Positions 61,566 to 64,000 of a stretch of DNA of 64,000 bases are shown here, piece after piece. The first letter of the stretch is position 1; every line of letters begins with the position of its first letter. A program made the translations under genes and the position numbers. The notes under the pieces were generated by a model, which saw nothing but the letters and a program-made list of their open reading frames with translations, was not told the DNA's origin and made no database searches. Source of the stretch: DASPKT01 sp035626475 (GTDB lineage Bacteria; Pseudomonadota; Alphaproteobacteria; Azospirillales; Azospirillaceae); the NCBI GenBank assembly GCA_035626475.1, contig DASPNP010000041.1, forward strand, positions 1 to 64,000, written 5' to 3'.

Positions 61566-62495
61566 ATGTCCATCCTCTTCGCCTCCGCCCACGACAATGC
61601 CGGCCCCTGGCTGGACGAGCTGCGGGCCCAGATGCCGGACCGGCCCGTGCGCGTCTGGCCCGACCTGCCCGATCCGGCATCCATCGACTACGCGCTGGTC
61701 TGGAAACCGCCGGCGGGCCTGCTGGCGACCCTGCCGAACCTGAAGGTCATCTTCTCGCTCGGCGCCGGCGTGGACGCGCTGCTGCGCGACCCTGATCTGC
61801 CCGACCGGCCGCTGGTGCGCATGGTGGAACCGGCGCTGACCGAGGGCATGACCGAGTATGTCTGCCTGCACGTGCTGCGTTGGCACCGCGGCGCTCCCGC
61901 CATCGAGCGCCAGCAGCGCGAGCGGGTGTGGCGGCAGGAGGCGGTGCAGATGCTGGCGCGCGAGCGGCGGGTGGGGCTGCTGGGGCTGGGCGCGCTGGGC
62001 TCCGACGCGGCCGCCGCGCTGACCGCGCTCCGCTTCGACGTGGCCGGCTGGAGCCGCACGCGGAAGGAGCTGCCGGGCGTAACCTGCTTCCACGGCGAGG
62101 CGCAGCTGGACGCCTTCCTGGCGCGTACCGACATCCTGGTCTGCCTGCTGCCGCTGACCCCCGACACGGCGGGCATCCTCAACGCCGGCCTGTTCGCCCG
62201 GCTGCCCCGGGGCGCCGTGGTCATCAACGCCGCGCGCGGGCAGCATCTGGTGGAGGCGGACCTGCTGGCGGCGCTGGACAGCGGCCAGATCTCCGGAGCC
62301 ACGCTGGACGTCTTCCAGGAGGAGCCGCTGCCGCCAGACCATCCCTTCTGGACGCACCCCAAGGTCACGGTCACGCCTCACATCGCCGCCATCACCCAGG
62401 CTCGCACCGCCGTGGCCCAGGTGGTCGAGGGCATGCGGCGCTTCGAGGCCGGGCTGCCGCTGGCGAACCTGGTGGACCGCGCCCGTGGCTACTGA
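61566..62495 (+). CDS. ghrA: Glyoxylate/hydroxypyruvate reductase A
   Basis: NAD(P)H-dependent 2-hydroxyacid dehydrogenase of 309 residues, reducing glyoxylate and hydroxypyruvate. Nucleotide motif GLLGLGALGSDAA; catalytic region LPLTPDTAGILNAGLFARLP, INAARGQHLVEADLL (Arg), DVFQEEPLPPDHPFW (Glu) and TPHIAAIT (His). Layout and length fit GhrA, not GhrB. It overlaps the Nudix gene by 11 bases. Confidence 0.92.
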   Translation: MSILFASAHDNAGPWLDELRAQMPDRPVRVWPDLPDPASIDYALVWKPPAGLLATLPNLKVIFSLGAGVDALLRDPDLPDRPLVRMVEPALTEGMTEYVCLHVLRWHRGAPAIERQQRERVWRQEAVQMLARERRVGLLGLGALGSDAAAALTALRFDVAGWSRTRKELPGVTCFHGEAQLDAFLARTDILVCLLPLTPDTAGILNAGLFARLPRGAVVINAARGQHLVEADLLAALDSGQISGATLDVFQEEPLPPDHPFWTHPKVTVTPHIAAITQARTAVAQVVEGMRRFEAGLPLANLVDRARGY

Positions 62496-63258
62496 GCCCG
62501 TTCCGTCCGCCACCGTCCTGCTGCTGCGCGACGGCGCGAGAGGCCCGGAGGCGCTGCTGCTGCGCCGCCACGCCGGGGTCGCCTTCGCCGCCGGCGCGCT
62601 GGTCTTTCCCGGCGGCAAGGTCGATGCGGGCGACCGCGAGCCCTGCATCCCCGCCACCGGCGGTGACGGGCTGGAGGCGGAAGAGAGGGCCCACCGGCTG
62701 GCGGCGGTGCGCGAGGCCTTCGAAGAGGCGGGCGTGCTGCTGACCCGCGGTGCCGACAGAGACTTCCCCACCGCCGACAGGCTGGCCGGGCTGGCGCCCT
62801 GGCGCGGCCGGCTGGACCGGCGCGAGGCGACCCTGGGCGACTTCCTGCGGACTGAGGGACTGGCGGCCGACCTCGCGGCGCTGGTGCCGCTGGCCCGCTG
62901 GATCACGCCGGCCAGCAATCCCAGGCGCTTCGATACGCGCTTCTACGCCGCCGCGGTGCCGCCGGGGCAGGCAGGGGCCCATGACGGGCGCGAGACGGTG
63001 GACTCGGCCTGGCTGCGCCCGGCGGATGCCCTGTCCCTCGCCGACCGGGGCGGGGCCGAGCTGGTGCCGGCCACCCGCGCCAACCTGATGCTGGCGGCGC
63101 GCGGGCGGACCGTGGCCGACATCCTGGCCCTCGCCGCCGCCCATCCCAAGGCGCCCATCACGCCCGAGGTGGAGCGGGGCCCCGACGGCCTTCGGGTCCG
63201 CATCCCCGCGGGGGCGGGCTACGGGGTGAGGGAACTACCGCTGGTGAAGCCGCCGTGA
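62485..63258 (+). CDS. Nudix hydrolase, NUDT19-like (acyl-CoA diphosphatase type)
   Basis: A 257-residue Nudix protein. It starts with a GTG at 62485. The Nudix region is split by an insertion: FPGGKVDAGDRE precedes about 30 residues before RLAAVREAFEEAGVLL (the RExxEEAG part). This long insert and the C-terminal ITPASNPRRFDTRFYAA segment are typical of NUDT19/RP2-like CoA-diester hydrolases. It is coupled to ghrA by overlap. Confidence 0.85.
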   Translation: MATEPVPSATVLLLRDGARGPEALLLRRHAGVAFAAGALVFPGGKVDAGDREPCIPATGGDGLEAEERAHRLAAVREAFEEAGVLLTRGADRDFPTADRLAGLAPWRGRLDRREATLGDFLRTEGLAADLAALVPLARWITPASNPRRFDTRFYAAAVPPGQAGAHDGRETVDSAWLRPADALSLADRGGAELVPATRANLMLAARGRTVADILALAAAHPKAPITPEVERGPDGLRVRIPAGAGYGVRELPLVKPP

Positions 63259-63300
63259 GCGGCGGGTGCGCTTCGTCCGACCATGGGCAGTGTTGACGCG

Positions 63301-63425
63301 GTGCGTGCTTCGACAGGCTCAGCATGAGGTGGATTTAGCTGCTCCCAGCTTGGCCCGCACGGACGGGAACCAGGAGTGCTTGGCATCCACCCTTCCTCAT
63401 CCTGAGCCTGTCGAAGGACGCACCA
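63301..63425. repeat. MITE-like extragenic element, family B (copy B3)
   Basis: About 125 bases with terminal inverted repeats (GTGCGTGCTTCGACAGGCTC at 63301, complement ending GGACGCAC at 63425). The interior AGCTGCTCCCAGCTTGG and CCAGGAGTGCTTGGCATCC matches B2 in the same orientation and B1 in reverse. It sits between convergent genes. Confidence 0.82.
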
Positions 63426-63464
63426 CGCCTCAGCTTCTCCGCCAAGCATTACGCCAAACCTAGA

Positions 63465-63863
63465 CTAACTCCCCGGCACCGAGCGCGCCCGGGCCTCGGC
63501 GATGGCCTCGCCGAAGGCGTCCAGCAGGCGGCGCAGGGTGACGGCGGCGTCGCGCTGCAGCGCCAGGCGGGTGACCGCATCGGGATCCAGCACCTCCGCC
63601 GCCTCGGCCCGGGCATCGAGGCAGGCCTCGAACCGCACCAACTCGGCCCGGCTGGCCGCGACCTCCTCGGCCGTGCCGTCCAGGTCGCGCCCGGCGGTGA
63701 GGATCAGGTCCGGCACGCGGCAGCCGAGCGATCCCGAGAGCGGGCCGCCGGACAGGGGCGTCTCCCCCGGCATGCCGCCGGCAAGGGCGGGGGCGGCGGG
63801 CAGGTGGACGGCAAGGGCGCCGAGGAGCGCCAGGACCGGCAGGGTGGGGAGCATCGTCTTCAT
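63465..63863 (-). CDS. Hypothetical exported protein
   Basis: A 132-residue protein with a signal peptide (MKTMLPTLPVLALLGALAVH..., ending PALA-GGM near residue 27). The mature part is mostly helical, with two cysteines (GCRVPDLILTAG and RFEACLDARAE) that could form one disulphide. No family is recognised. The frame is open to 63995; ATG 63863 is chosen because it gives the signal peptide. Confidence 0.72.
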   Translation of the reverse strand: MKTMLPTLPVLALLGALAVHLPAAPALAGGMPGETPLSGGPLSGSLGCRVPDLILTAGRDLDGTAEEVAASRAELVRFEACLDARAEAAEVLDPDAVTRLALQRDAAVTLRRLLDAFGEAIAEARARSVPGS

Positions 63864-64000
63864 GCCCCAACAACACCGCGATCCGCGCATCCGGCGCCGG
63901 CGCGGAGGGCGGCCGGGCGGGGCGTCCGGGATCGCGCGGGCGGGGTGGAAGCGGCGCCGGACCCTCCGCAATAAAGCGGTGCCCACCCTCCCCATTCGGC

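Overview
The window is 64 kb of very GC-rich, densely packed bacterial chromosome. Gene content points to an alphaproteobacterium, most likely of the Rhodospirillales or a related order. The evidence is the split gcvPA glycine decarboxylase behind a tandem glycine riboswitch, the ppiC/argJ/mutT block beside secA, the rpmH-rnpA-yidD-yidC-engB block, a CycM-like membrane-anchored cytochrome c, a pheA-kdsB pair, and a zf-CHCC (NDUFS6-like) small protein. I cannot assign a genus. There is no rRNA, no tRNA that I could recognise, no CRISPR array, and no intact prophage or transposase gene.

Layout. 1-3.2 kb: glycine cleavage operon gcvT-gcvH-gcvPA (minus strand, cut at the left edge) under a promoter and tandem glycine aptamers. 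3.4-6.4 kb: aldo/keto reductase, a 7-TM diguanylate cyclase, MutT. 6.4-13.3 kb: GNAT, argJ, a small exported protein, a parvulin foldase, then secA. 13.3-14.5 kb: a lower-GC accessory patch with an unknown protein and a ribbon-helix-helix-like protein. 14.7-23.6 kb: a surface-polysaccharide-like region holding a TPR-PRMT fusion, a beta-propeller protein, a GT4 glycosyltransferase, a right-handed beta-helix protein, a Wzy-like polymerase and an OpgC-like membrane protein. 23.8-26.7 kb: ABC ATPase, lipoprotein lysophospholipase and ChbG/YdjC deacetylase operon. 26.9-30.2 kb: small proteins, a CAP-domain protein, and a solitary proteasome-type Ntn hydrolase. 30.4-35.8 kb: RND efflux pump plus a MeaB GTPase. 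36.1-42.2 kb: sterol-desaturase-like hydroxylase, acs, Rieske, EVE, YciI, gpsA. 42.5-45.9 kb: engB-yidC-yidD-rnpA-rpmH (membrane insertion and RNase P block). 46-53.5 kb: TVP38 plus MerA-like flavoprotein, nudC, ParDE, pheA-kdsB, cytochrome c, hisN. 53.6-57.3 kb: YejBEF-type peptide ABC importer. 57.6-63.9 kb: CHASE4 histidine kinase, porin, ghrA, Nudix hydrolase, a small exported protein.

The non-coding space is unusually structured. Four families of dispersed extragenic inverted-repeat elements (called A-D below) fill most gaps longer than about 100 bp. One copy donates a stop codon, one family (B) looks like a miniature inverted-repeat element with a conserved interior present in both orientations, and one locus has an A element nested between two D arms.

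The most interesting protein-level observations are: (1) a TPR array fused to a PRMT-like methyltransferase domain with a recognisable THW-loop-like motif; (2) a stand-alone Ntn hydrolase whose residues 1, 17 and 33 after Met removal match the catalytic Thr1/Asp17/Lys33 of proteasome beta subunits, with no ATPase partner; and (3) a polysaccharide-type gene set with a beta-helix protein that has no N-terminal signal but an unusual acidic Ala/Pro tail. All functions are inferred from sequence reading; no searches were run.
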